NCBI GenBank assembly: GCA_050694275.1
Contig: JBOGXF010000210.1
Span: 1 to 20,344, forward strand
Source of the DNA: JBOGXF01 sp050694275
Lineage (GTDB): Bacteria > Actinomycetota > CADDZG01 > WHSQ01
Direction of reading: 5' to 3'
DNA length: 20,344 nt
Shown: positions 1-8,760 of the stretch, piece by piece
Layout of the letters: every line of letters starts with the position of its first letter
How positions within the stretch are numbered: position 1 is the stretch's first letter
Notes under the pieces: generated by a model
Databases searched by the model: none
What the model saw: only the letters and a program-made list of their open reading frames with translations
What the model was told of the DNA's origin: nothing
Translations under genes and position numbers: made by a program

Positions 1-3000
1 CCGGAGAAGGACGGGCTCTTCTGCGAGAAGATCTTCGGTCCGACCAAGGACTGGGAGTGCTACTGCGGCAAGTACAAGCGCGTCCGGTTCAAGGGCATCA
101 TCTGCGAGCGCTGCGGCGTCGAGGTGACCCGCGCCAAGGTTCGGCGTGAGCGGATGGGTCATATCGAGCTCGCTGCTCCGGTGACCCACATCTGGTACTT
201 CAAGGGCGTTCCCAGCCGCCTCGGCTACCTGCTCGATCTCGCTCCCAAGGAGCTCGAGAAGGTCATCTACTTTGCCGCGTCGATCGTCACCAACGTAGAC
301 GAGTCCAAGCGGCACAAGGATCTTCCCAAGCTCGAGGAGGACGTCCAGCGTGACATCGCCCGCATCGAGTCCGATCGCGACCAGCGCATCGAGGAGATCC
401 TGAAGGAAACCGAGGCGCGTCTCGAGGAGATGGAGGGCAGAAAGGCCCGATCGTCCGAGAAGACCGCCGCCCGCAACCAGTCGGACCGTCAGCAGAAAGA
501 GGTGCGCGAGCGCGCCGAGCGGAAGATCGACGACCTGCAGCGGGCGTTCGACCGCTTCAAGGATCTTCAGGTCAAGGAGATCGTCGACGACGAGATGCTG
601 TGGCGCGACCTGCGCGACTACTACGGCGACTACTTCCGCGGCGGAATGGGCGCCGAATCGGTCAAAGATCTGCTGGCGGGCCTCGATCTCCAGGCCGAGG
701 CTGAAAGTCTCCGCGAGCAGATTCGCACGGCCAAGGGACAGAAGCGCCAGCGCGCGATCAAGCGGCTGAAGGTAGTCGCGCCGTTCACCGATAAGGCGAC
801 CAAGAACTCGCCGATGGGGATGGTGCTCGACTGCGTTCCGGTCATCCCTCCCGACCTGCGACCGATGGTGCAGCTCGACGGTGGTCGCTTCGCGACTTCA
901 GACCTCAACGACCTCTACCGACGGGTCATCAATCGCAACAACCGCCTCAAGAGATTGCTGGATCTCGGCGCGCCGGAGATCATCGTCAACAACGAAAAGC
1001 GGATGCTCCAGGAAGCGGTCGACGCCCTCTTCGACAACGGTCGACGTGGCCGTCCAGTCACCGGCCCCGGCAACCGCCCCCTTAAGTCCCTGTCCGACAT
1101 GCTCAAGGGCAAACAGGGCCGCTTCCGTCAGAACCTGCTCGGAAAACGTGACGACTACTCGGGCCGGTCGGTCATCGTCGCCGGTCCCAAGTTGAGGCTT
1201 CACCAGTGCGGGATCCCCAAGCAGATGGCGCTCGAACTGTTCAAGCCATTCGTCATGAAGCGCCTCGTCGATCTCGGCCATGCCCAGAACATCAAGTCCG
1301 CCAAGCGCATGGTCGAGCGTTCCAGGCCCCACGTCTGGGACGTCCTCGAGGAGATCATTCACGAGCACCCCGTGCTCTTGAACCGGGCGCCGACGTTGCA
1401 CCGGCTCGGCATCCAGGCGTTTGAGCCCGTGCTCGTCGAGGGCAAGGCGATCCAGATCCATCCGCTCGTCTGCGCCGCGTACAACGCGGACTTCGACGGC
1501 GACCAGATGGCCGTGCACGTCCCGCTGTCGGCCGAGGCGCAGGCCGAAGCGCGCATCCTGATGCTGAGCGCGCACAACATCCTGAGCCCGGCTCACGGAG
1601 ATCCCATCGTGACCCCGAGCCAGGACATGGTTCTGGGTGCCTACTACCTCACCGTGGGCAAGGAAGGCGCTCCGGGCGAAGGCAAAGTGTTCTCGTCGGC
1701 GGAGGAGGTCATCAAGGCCTACGACGCCAAGGCGGTTGACATCCACGCGAGCGTCTGGGTCCGAGGACTCAAGCGCTTCGAGGACGAGTCGGAGGAGGAG
1801 TACGAGGCCAACCCGATGCGACGGAAGCAAACGACCGCCGGCCGGGTGATCTTCAACGGCGCATTCCCCGACGACTTCCCGTTCCAGGACTACCTCGTCA
1901 AGAAGAAGGAGCTCGCGGCTCTCGCCGAGCGGTGCGCGCGCCGCTACCACAAGAAGGAGCTCGCCAACACCCTGGACGCCCTCAAGGACGTCGGATTCGA
2001 GTACGCGACCAAGGCCGGAGTGACGATCGGTCTCGAAGACGTCACCACCCCGCCCGAGAAGCCGAAGATCCTCGCCGATCACGAGAAGCGCGCCGAGAAG
2101 CTCGACGCGCAATATCGCAAGGGCATCATCACCGAGGAGGAGCGTCGCCAGGAACTCATCGAGATCTGGACCGAAGCCACGTCACAGGTCACCGACGCGA
2201 TGGAGAGGACATTCGACGAACTCAACCCGATCTGGATGATGGCGCAGTCGGGAGCCCGCGGAAACATTCAGCAGATTCGCCAGATCGCCGGGATGCGCGG
2301 TCTCGTCGCCAACCCGCGAGGCGAGATCATTCCCCGGCCGATCCGGGCCAACTTCCGTGAGGGTCTTACCGTGCTCGAGTACTTCATCTCGACGCACGGC
2401 GCGCGGAAAGGCCTTGCCGACACCGCGTTGAGGACGGCGGACTCGGGCTACTTGACTCGCCGGCTGGTCGACGTCTCCCAAGAGGTCATCGTCCGCGGTG
2501 AGGATTGCGGCACCGACCGCGGCATACTGCTCGATCTCGAGCTCCAGAAGCCCTACCTCAAGCAGAAGCTCGTCGCGCGCGTGCTCGCCGAGGACGCAAA
2601 GACCCCGGACGGCAAGAAGCTGTTCGGTGCGGGCACCGAGGTTACAAACGAGATCGCCTCGGAGATCGAAGAGGCCGGCGTCGATAGCGTCAGGGTGCGG
2701 AGCGCTCTTACCTGTGAGGCGCGCTACGGCGTGTGCCAGATGTGCTACGGGACGTCGCTGGCGACCGGGCAAACGGTCGAGCTCGGCGAAGCGGTCGGCA
2801 TCATCGCCGCGCAGTCGATCGGCGAGCCCGGAACCCAGCTCACGATGCGGACGTTCCACACCGGTGGGGTCGCCGGAGAGGACATCACGCATGGTCTCCC
2901 GCGCGTGGTCGAGCTGTTCGAGGCCCGCACCCCGAAGGGGAAGGCCGAGATCGCCCGCGCCACGGGCACCATCAAGATCCACGAGGACGAGCGCAACCGG

Positions 3001-3774
3001 CAGATCGAGCTGGTGCCGGACGACGGCGAAGAGCCGATCGTCTACAAGGTGTCCCGCCGCGCTCGGCTGCGGCCCAACGTCCGCGACGGCGCGACGGTGC
3101 AGGCCGGCGAGGCGATCACTGAAGGGTCGAAGGACCCCGACGAGATCCTTGAGATCCTGGGCCAGCGAGACGTGCAGATCTACCTCGTCAACGAGGTCCA
3201 GAGCGTCTACCGCAGCCAGGGCGTGCCCATCCACGACAAGCACATCGAGCTGATCGTGCGACAGATGCTTCGCAAGGTAACCGTGCTCGAGCCGGGCGAC
3301 ACCGAGTTTCTCCCCGGCCAGCTCGCCGACGCTCGCATCTTCGCCCTCGCCAACGAGGAGGTCACTTCGAACGGTGGCGAGGCGGCGACCGCGCGCCCCG
3401 TGCTGATGGGGATCACCAAGGCGTCGCTGGCCACGGAGTCGTGGCTGTCGGCTGCGTCCTTCCAGGAGACGACGCGGGTTCTGACCGAGGCCGCGATCAA
3501 CGGCAAGTCCGACTCGTTGCTCGGCCTCAAGGAGAACGTCATCATCGGCAAGCTCATCCCCGCCGGAACCGGCATGTCCCGCTACCGCTCGATCCGGGTG
3601 ACGACGGCCGGCGAAGCCGCCATCAGCGACGAGGAGGCACGCGCCATGTTCGGCCTTCCCCCGAGGGAAGAAGCCGAGGAGGAGGCGGCCGAAGCGGCGC
3701 GTGAGCTGCTCGGCGTGGTCCCGGGCGGCGACGGCCAGGCCGAAGAGACAGAAGAGGCCGAAGAGGTCTCATAA
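1..3774 (+). CDS. rpoC: DNA-directed RNA polymerase subunit beta' (5' end outside window)
   Basis: Largest catalytic subunit of RNA polymerase. The reading frame is open from base 1 and ends at TAA 3772-3774, giving 1257 visible residues; by alignment from memory with E. coli about 40-50 N-terminal residues lie upstream. The N-terminal zinc site is visible as C20, C22, C35 and C38 of the fragment. The active-site NADFDGD, whose three Asp hold the catalytic Mg2+, is at 1483-1503 (fragment residues 495-501). The second zinc site is C836, C905, C912 and C915. The bridge-helix/trigger-loop stretch, starting MAQSGARGNIQQIRQIAGMR, is intact. A charged coiled-coil-like stretch follows the first zinc site (about residues 95-180), as in actinobacterial homologues. 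The protein ends in a Glu/Ala-rich acidic tail. No frameshift or missing key residue is seen. rpoB is expected just upstream. Confidence 0.98.
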   Translation, partial: PEKDGLFCEKIFGPTKDWECYCGKYKRVRFKGIICERCGVEVTRAKVRRERMGHIELAAPVTHIWYFKGVPSRLGYLLDLAPKELEKVIYFAASIVTNVDESKRHKDLPKLEEDVQRDIARIESDRDQRIEEILKETEARLEEMEGRKARSSEKTAARNQSDRQQKEVRERAERKIDDLQRAFDRFKDLQVKEIVDDEMLWRDLRDYYGDYFRGGMGAESVKDLLAGLDLQAEAESLREQIRTAKGQKRQRAIKRLKVVAPFTDKATKNSPMGMVLDCVPVIPPDLRPMVQLDGGRFATSDLNDLYRRVINRNNRLKRLLDLGAPEIIVNNEKRMLQEAVDALFDNGRRGRPVTGPGNRPLKSLSDMLKGKQGRFRQNLLGKRDDYSGRSVIVAGPKLRLHQCGIPKQMALELFKPFVMKRLVDLGHAQNIKSAKRMVERSRPHVWDVLEEIIHEHPVLLNRAPTLHRLGIQAFEPVLVEGKAIQIHPLVCAAYNADFDGDQMAVHVPLSAEAQAEARILMLSAHNILSPAHGDPIVTPSQDMVLGAYYLTVGKEGAPGEGKVFSSAEEVIKAYDAKAVDIHASVWVRGLKRFEDESEEEYEANPMRRKQTTAGRVIFNGAFPDDFPFQDYLVKKKELAALAERCARRYHKKELANTLDALKDVGFEYATKAGVTIGLEDVTTPPEKPKILADHEKRAEKLDAQYRKGIITEEERRQELIEIWTEATSQVTDAMERTFDELNPIWMMAQSGARGNIQQIRQIAGMRGLVANPRGEIIPRPIRANFREGLTVLEYFISTHGARKGLADTALRTADSGYLTRRLVDVSQEVIVRGEDCGTDRGILLDLELQKPYLKQKLVARVLAEDAKTPDGKKLFGAGTEVTNEIASEIEEAGVDSVRVRSALTCEARYGVCQMCYGTSLATGQTVELGEAVGIIAAQSIGEPGTQLTMRTFHTGGVAGEDITHGLPRVVELFEARTPKGKAEIARATGTIKIHEDERNRQIELVPDDGEEPIVYKVSRRARLRPNVRDGATVQAGEAITEGSKDPDEILEILGQRDVQIYLVNEVQSVYRSQGVPIHDKHIELIVRQMLRKVTVLEPGDTEFLPGQLADARIFALANEEVTSNGGEAATARPVLMGITKASLATESWLSAASFQETTRVLTEAAINGKSDSLLGLKENVIIGKLIPAGTGMSRYRSIRVTTAGEAAISDEEARAMFGLPPREEAEEEAAEAARELLGVVPGGDGQAEETEEAEEVS

Positions 3775-3787
3775 CCCCGATCGCCGA

Positions 3788-3826
3788 GTGCTCATCAGCG
3801 CACCTCTCAAGTGCTGTGGTGAGCAC
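3788..3826 (+). promoter_or_regulatory. Inverted repeat after rpoC, possible attenuator or processing hairpin
   Basis: GTGCTCATCA (3788-3797) can pair with TGGTGAGCAC (3817-3826): ten base pairs, one of them G-U, around a 19-nt loop. It begins 13 nt after the rpoC stop. The loop carries a second GTGCT (3811-3815) that can instead pair with AGCAC (3822-3826), and GTGC (3788-3791) can pair with GCAC (3800-3803), so mutually exclusive folds exist. No T-run follows, so it is not a classical intrinsic terminator. It may end or attenuate rpoC readthrough into the peptidase gene; that role is inferred from position only. Confidence 0.4.
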
Positions 3827-3860
3827 GGGACGGGTCGGGGCAGGAGAAAGAGCCTCGCGG

Positions 3861-5357
3861 GTGAACCCCCTCCCTATGCGTGGATTCCTCCCGGTCGCCG
3901 TGGCGGTGGCGCTCGCCGCGAGCGCGGGGCCGGCCCCAGCCCAGCCGATCCCGCCCACCCCGCCGCGCGATCAGTGGTTCGCGGAGAACGACACCGGGCA
4001 CTGGTCCAAGGGCAATTACGTCAGGACCGACAAGAAGTGCCTGGGCCTGCCCAAGAACAGGCAGGTCGCGTGCTCGCTCCAAGAGTTCCGCAAGCGCCCC
4101 TTCGTCGTCATCGCGTTCGTCGACACCGGGATCAACCCCTATCAGAAGGACTTCCGCGCCCCCGACTTCGTCCACCACCCCTCTAAGTACATCGCGGGTT
4201 ACCCCAAGGACGCTCGGACGTTCAAGGCCGCGTTCGACGCCGCCGACCGCAAGGGCTACGAGGCGGCTCGGAAGGCCGACGAGCTCGACTGGGCGCGGGT
4301 CGAGCCGGCCAAGCTCTACTGGTTCCCCGGCACCCGGATCATCGGCGGTATCTCGATTGGTCCGGGTGGGACCTCGGCGGCCGGCTTTCCGGAGCGGAGA
4401 ATCATCGACGACCAGGGCCACGGCACCGGCGTCGCGAGCGTCGCCGCCGGGCGCTTTTTCGGCTCCAACCCGAACGCACTCATCGTCATGGTCGAGAGCC
4501 TTGGGGCCGCGCCCGAGCGATGGGCGAACTCCCAGGAGTGGATCGACATCGTGTCGAACTCGTGGGGGAATCTCGCCAACCTCCCCCTCGGTGATCCCGA
4601 GTCGACCCGCGAGGCGACCCGGCGAGGCCAGAGCGTGTTGTTCTCGGCCGGCAACGGCGCGACCAACACCAACTCGAGCGACATCTTCCCCGACGGCTTG
4701 GACCCGTGTAAGTGCAAGACGCCCGACTCCGACCAGTCGGTCCTCGATCCCTGGTCGGGACCGTCGTGGCAAATCACGGTGGGGGCCGCGTCGCCGATCA
4801 ACGGTCAGGCCCACTGGTGGCACTCGATTCCGGTCGACGTGTCCTCGTTCGGCTCCAAATGGAGGGCGGCCGGCGCCTTCGGGGTCGAGGCCAAGATCGA
4901 TGAGGACAACGTGCAGACGCGCGGGACGTCGTGCGCCGCCCCGACGACGGCGGGGGTCCTGTCCTCACTGATTCAGCGGGCGCGGGAGGAGTTCGGCGAC
5001 ACGAGCGAGGGCCAGGCGAAGGGCGCGGTGGTGGCGTCGGCCCGCAAGGGGACGCGCCTCCCGCCGGAGGGCCCGCTCTCGGATGGCAAGCTCACCCGGC
5101 TCGAGGCCGAGGAGGTCCTGTTCAAGTCCGCCTTCCCGGTCCCGGCCGATCCCGAGAAGATCACCTGGGATTACGCCGTGCGACCCACGACCCCGGCCTA
5201 CTACGTCTATCAGGGCTACGGGGTGGTCGACCGAACGGCCAAGGACCTCGCCACCAGGGTCCTTCTGGGCAAGGAGGCGCTCCCGGATCGGGCCGAGGTC
5301 GACGCCTGGATCACGGCGATGGACACGGTGCGGAACGCCTTCTGGGGCGAGCCCTGA
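3861..5357 (+). CDS. Secreted S8 (subtilisin-like) serine peptidase
   Basis: Predicted exported endopeptidase. With GTG 3861 as start the protein has 498 residues and opens with a Sec signal peptide: a short Arg-containing N-region, a hydrophobic Ala/Val/Leu core (VAVAVALAASAG) and a likely cleavage site after APA. The subtilase catalytic motifs occur in order: Asp88 in VDTGI (codon 4122-4124), His187 in GHGTGVAS (4419-4421), oxyanion-hole Asn265 in FSAGNG, and Ser357 in GTSCAAP (4929-4931). Asp and His are 99 residues apart against about 32 in subtilisin, so there is a large insert. The residue after the catalytic Ser is Cys, not the usual Met. Two Cys pairs (C60/C71 and C283/C285) may form disulfides. 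The start is uncertain: GTG 3816 and 3819 lie inside an inverted repeat, GTG 3861 has AGGAG 14 nt upstream, and ATG 3876 also leaves an intact signal peptide. No propeptide or cell-wall anchor is recognised. The substrate is unknown. Confidence 0.88.
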   Translation: MNPLPMRGFLPVAVAVALAASAGPAPAQPIPPTPPRDQWFAENDTGHWSKGNYVRTDKKCLGLPKNRQVACSLQEFRKRPFVVIAFVDTGINPYQKDFRAPDFVHHPSKYIAGYPKDARTFKAAFDAADRKGYEAARKADELDWARVEPAKLYWFPGTRIIGGISIGPGGTSAAGFPERRIIDDQGHGTGVASVAAGRFFGSNPNALIVMVESLGAAPERWANSQEWIDIVSNSWGNLANLPLGDPESTREATRRGQSVLFSAGNGATNTNSSDIFPDGLDPCKCKTPDSDQSVLDPWSGPSWQITVGAASPINGQAHWWHSIPVDVSSFGSKWRAAGAFGVEAKIDEDNVQTRGTSCAAPTTAGVLSSLIQRAREEFGDTSEGQAKGAVVASARKGTRLPPEGPLSDGKLTRLEAEEVLFKSAFPVPADPEKITWDYAVRPTTPAYYVYQGYGVVDRTAKDLATRVLLGKEALPDRAEVDAWITAMDTVRNAFWGEP

Positions 5358-5376
5358 CCTTAAGGGCCCGAGGTGT

Positions 5377-5405
5377 TTGCGGCACCCCTCCCCATGCCCT
5401 ATCCT
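5377..5405 (+). promoter_or_regulatory. Candidate sigma70-type promoter for the rpsL cluster
   Basis: TTGCGG (5377-5382) and TATCCT (5400-5405) are separated by 17 bp, fitting a -35/-10 pair with the TAnnnT -10 pattern common in actinobacteria. A transcript would start near 5412, about 300 nt before rpsL. It lies just after the peptidase stop and is the best promoter-like pair I found in the 355-bp gap. This is a reading by eye, without transcript data. Confidence 0.4.
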
Positions 5406-5657
5406 TGCTGGTCGCGCCCCCCAGGGGGCGTTGTACGCGTGTTCGCCGGGTACAAGGCAAGCGAGTTATCGCCCGAGTTCGGTGAGCCCCGGGAGGCCTA
5501 ATCCGTAGGAACCGCCGGGGTCGGGGTGCATCGCCGGACGTTCAGAAGCTGCGAGAGGACAACCCGGGGCCCGCGCGCTCGGCTCTCGCCGCCGGTGACA
5601 AAACGGTTCTCTGCGGGAACGGACTCGCCCCGCACGAGGAGCGCATAGAGGTGAGGA

Positions 5658-5681
5658 CGGCTCCACCCTTGGGTGGGGCCG
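5658..5681 (+). promoter_or_regulatory. Strong hairpin upstream of rpsL
   Basis: CGGCTCCACCC (5658-5668) pairs with GGGTGGGGCCG (5671-5681) over eleven positions, one of them T-G. The loop is TT, or a CTTG tetraloop if the last C-G pair is counted as loop; CUUG is a known stable RNA tetraloop. The hairpin ends 31 nt before the rpsL start codon and lacks a T-run, so it looks like a regulatory or transcript-stabilising element and not a terminator. Confidence 0.5.
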
Positions 5682-5690
5682 TATAAGGGA

Positions 5691-5708
5691 CCTTCGGAAG
5701 GAAGGAAG
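5691..5708 (+). promoter_or_regulatory. rpsL ribosome binding site with adjacent anti-SD
   Basis: GGAAGGAAGGAAG (5696-5708) repeats the GGAA unit three times; the AAGGA at 5702-5706 is 6 nt before the TTG start at 5713 and decides that start. CCTTC (5691-5695) immediately upstream can pair with GAAGG (5701-5705) across a 5-nt loop, which would partly hide the site. Whether this pairing matters in the cell is not known. Confidence 0.5.
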
Positions 5709-5712
5709 TCGG

Positions 5713-6087
5713 TTGCCGACCATTCAGCAACTGGTCCGCCAAGGGCGGCAGAGCAAGAGAGAAAAGACGAAGTCGCCGGCCCTCAAGGGGTCGCCGCAGC
5801 GCAGGGGCGTCTGCACCCGCGTCTATACGACTACCCCAAAGAAGCCGAACTCCGCGCTCCGAAAGGTCGCCCGCGTCCGCCTCACCTCTGGGATCGAAGT
5901 GACCGCCTACATACCGGGCATCGGTCACAACCTCCAGGAGCACTCGATCGTGCTCGTCCGGGGGGGCCGGGTAAAGGACCTTCCGGGCGTGCGCTACAAG
6001 ATCATTCGCGCCGCACTCGACACCGCCGGAGTGCGCGACCGAGCGAAGTCGCGCAGCAAGTACGGCGCCAAGAAGGGCGGCGTCTGA
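5713..6087 (+). CDS. rpsL: 30S ribosomal protein S12
   Basis: Decoding-centre protein of the small subunit, 124 residues, the same length as E. coli S12 and collinear with it. It begins at TTG 5713, chosen because MPTIQQLVRQ is the canonical N-terminus and a purine-rich Shine-Dalgarno lies 6 nt upstream. The conserved PKKPNSALRK and RGGRVKDLPGVRY segments are intact. Lys43 and Lys88, where streptomycin-resistance substitutions arise in other bacteria, are both wild type. Asp89 is the residue methylthiolated by RimO in E. coli. It is the first gene of the continuous ribosomal block, preceded by the structured leader. The stop overlaps the rpsG start by one base (TGATG), implying coupled translation. 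Confidence 0.98.
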   Translation: MPTIQQLVRQGRQSKREKTKSPALKGSPQRRGVCTRVYTTTPKKPNSALRKVARVRLTSGIEVTAYIPGIGHNLQEHSIVLVRGGRVKDLPGVRYKIIRAALDTAGVRDRAKSRSKYGAKKGGV

Positions 6088-6557
6088 TGCCTCGCAAGGG
6101 ACCCGCCTCGCGCCGCGAGCTCGCTCCCGATCCGATCTACAACTCCCTGCTCGTCACCCAGATCGCGAACCGGGTGATGCAGAGGGGGAAGAAGACCCTC
6201 TCCGAGAAGATCGTCTACGACGCGCTCGGCAAGGTCGGGGACCGGACCGGCAAGGACCCGCTCCCGATTGTCAAAAAGGCGATCGACAATATCAAGCCGC
6301 TGCTCGAGGTCCGCTCCCGGCGCGTCGGGGGCGCGACCTATCAGGTCCCGGTCGAGGTGCAGAGCAGACGCGGGACGACCCTCGCGATTCGGTGGCTGGT
6401 GATGTTCTCGAGCAAGCGGCGGGAGCGCACCATGGCCGATCGACTTGCCGGCGAGATCCTGGACGCGTCCGGAGGCACGGGAGCGTCGGTCAAACGGCGG
6501 GAAGACATGCACAAGATGGCCGAGGCCAACAAGGCCTTCGCCCACTACAGATGGTGA
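6087..6557 (+). CDS. rpsG: 30S ribosomal protein S7
   Basis: Primary 16S rRNA-binding protein that nucleates the 30S head and contacts E-site tRNA. It has 156 residues, the usual size in actinobacteria. The start MPRKGPASRRE and the signature around PDPIYNSLLVTQIANRVMQ match the family, as do the VGGATYQVPVEV and DMHKMAEANKAFAHYRW segments. ATG 6087 shares its A with the rpsL TGA, so it needs no spacer and probably relies on terminating ribosomes. In E. coli S7 represses its own operon by binding the rpsL-rpsG junction; here that junction has no room for such a site. Confidence 0.97.
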   Translation: MPRKGPASRRELAPDPIYNSLLVTQIANRVMQRGKKTLSEKIVYDALGKVGDRTGKDPLPIVKKAIDNIKPLLEVRSRRVGGATYQVPVEVQSRRGTTLAIRWLVMFSSKRRERTMADRLAGEILDASGGTGASVKRREDMHKMAEANKAFAHYRW

Positions 6558-6575
6558 TGAGGAAAAGGCAGAGAA

Positions 6576-8744
<2,169 letters not shown>

Positions 8745-8760
8745 GAGGGAGAAGAGAGCG

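Larger units (their letters stand above)
5412..5712 (+). promoter_or_regulatory. Structured 5' leader of rpsL (non-coding stretch)
   Basis: The 355-bp stretch 5358-5712 holds no convincing gene. Downstream of the candidate promoter it contains several inverted repeats: CGCCCC/GGGGCG at 5415-5430 (tight loop), GCGAGAG (5551-5557) with CTCTCGC (5583-5589), TGCGGG (5612-5617) with CCCGCA (5629-5634), and the 11-bp stem at 5658-5681. The TGCGGG stem competes with two smaller hairpins, GTTC/GAAC (5606-5620) and CTCG/CGAG (5624-5638), so alternative folds are possible. This is the layout of a cis-acting leader RNA, but I do not recognise a described family and the function is inferred. Confidence 0.4.

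Noticed and set aside
898..2112. 404-codon open frame on the minus strand inside rpoC
   Set aside because: It lies wholly opposite a highly conserved rpoC region. Long antisense frames are common in GC-rich genes, and the product matches no family I know.
5351..5367. GCCCT/AGGGC pairing around the peptidase stop codon as a terminator
   Set aside because: Only five base pairs, and no T-run follows; it is too weak to call.
5415..5430. CGCCCC/GGGGCG hairpin as an intrinsic terminator of the peptidase gene
   Set aside because: The loop is very tight and no T-run follows (TTGTACGC), so a terminator call is not supported. It may instead sit at the 5' end of the rpsL transcript.
5682..5687. TATAAG as a -10 box just before rpsL
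   Set aside because: The matching -35 position falls inside the 5658-5681 hairpin and shows nothing like TTGACA, so the upstream pair at 5377-5405 is preferred.
5358..5712. tRNA or other known small RNA gene in the rpsL upstream gap
   Set aside because: No cloverleaf, T-loop consensus or known small-RNA signature could be found by eye.
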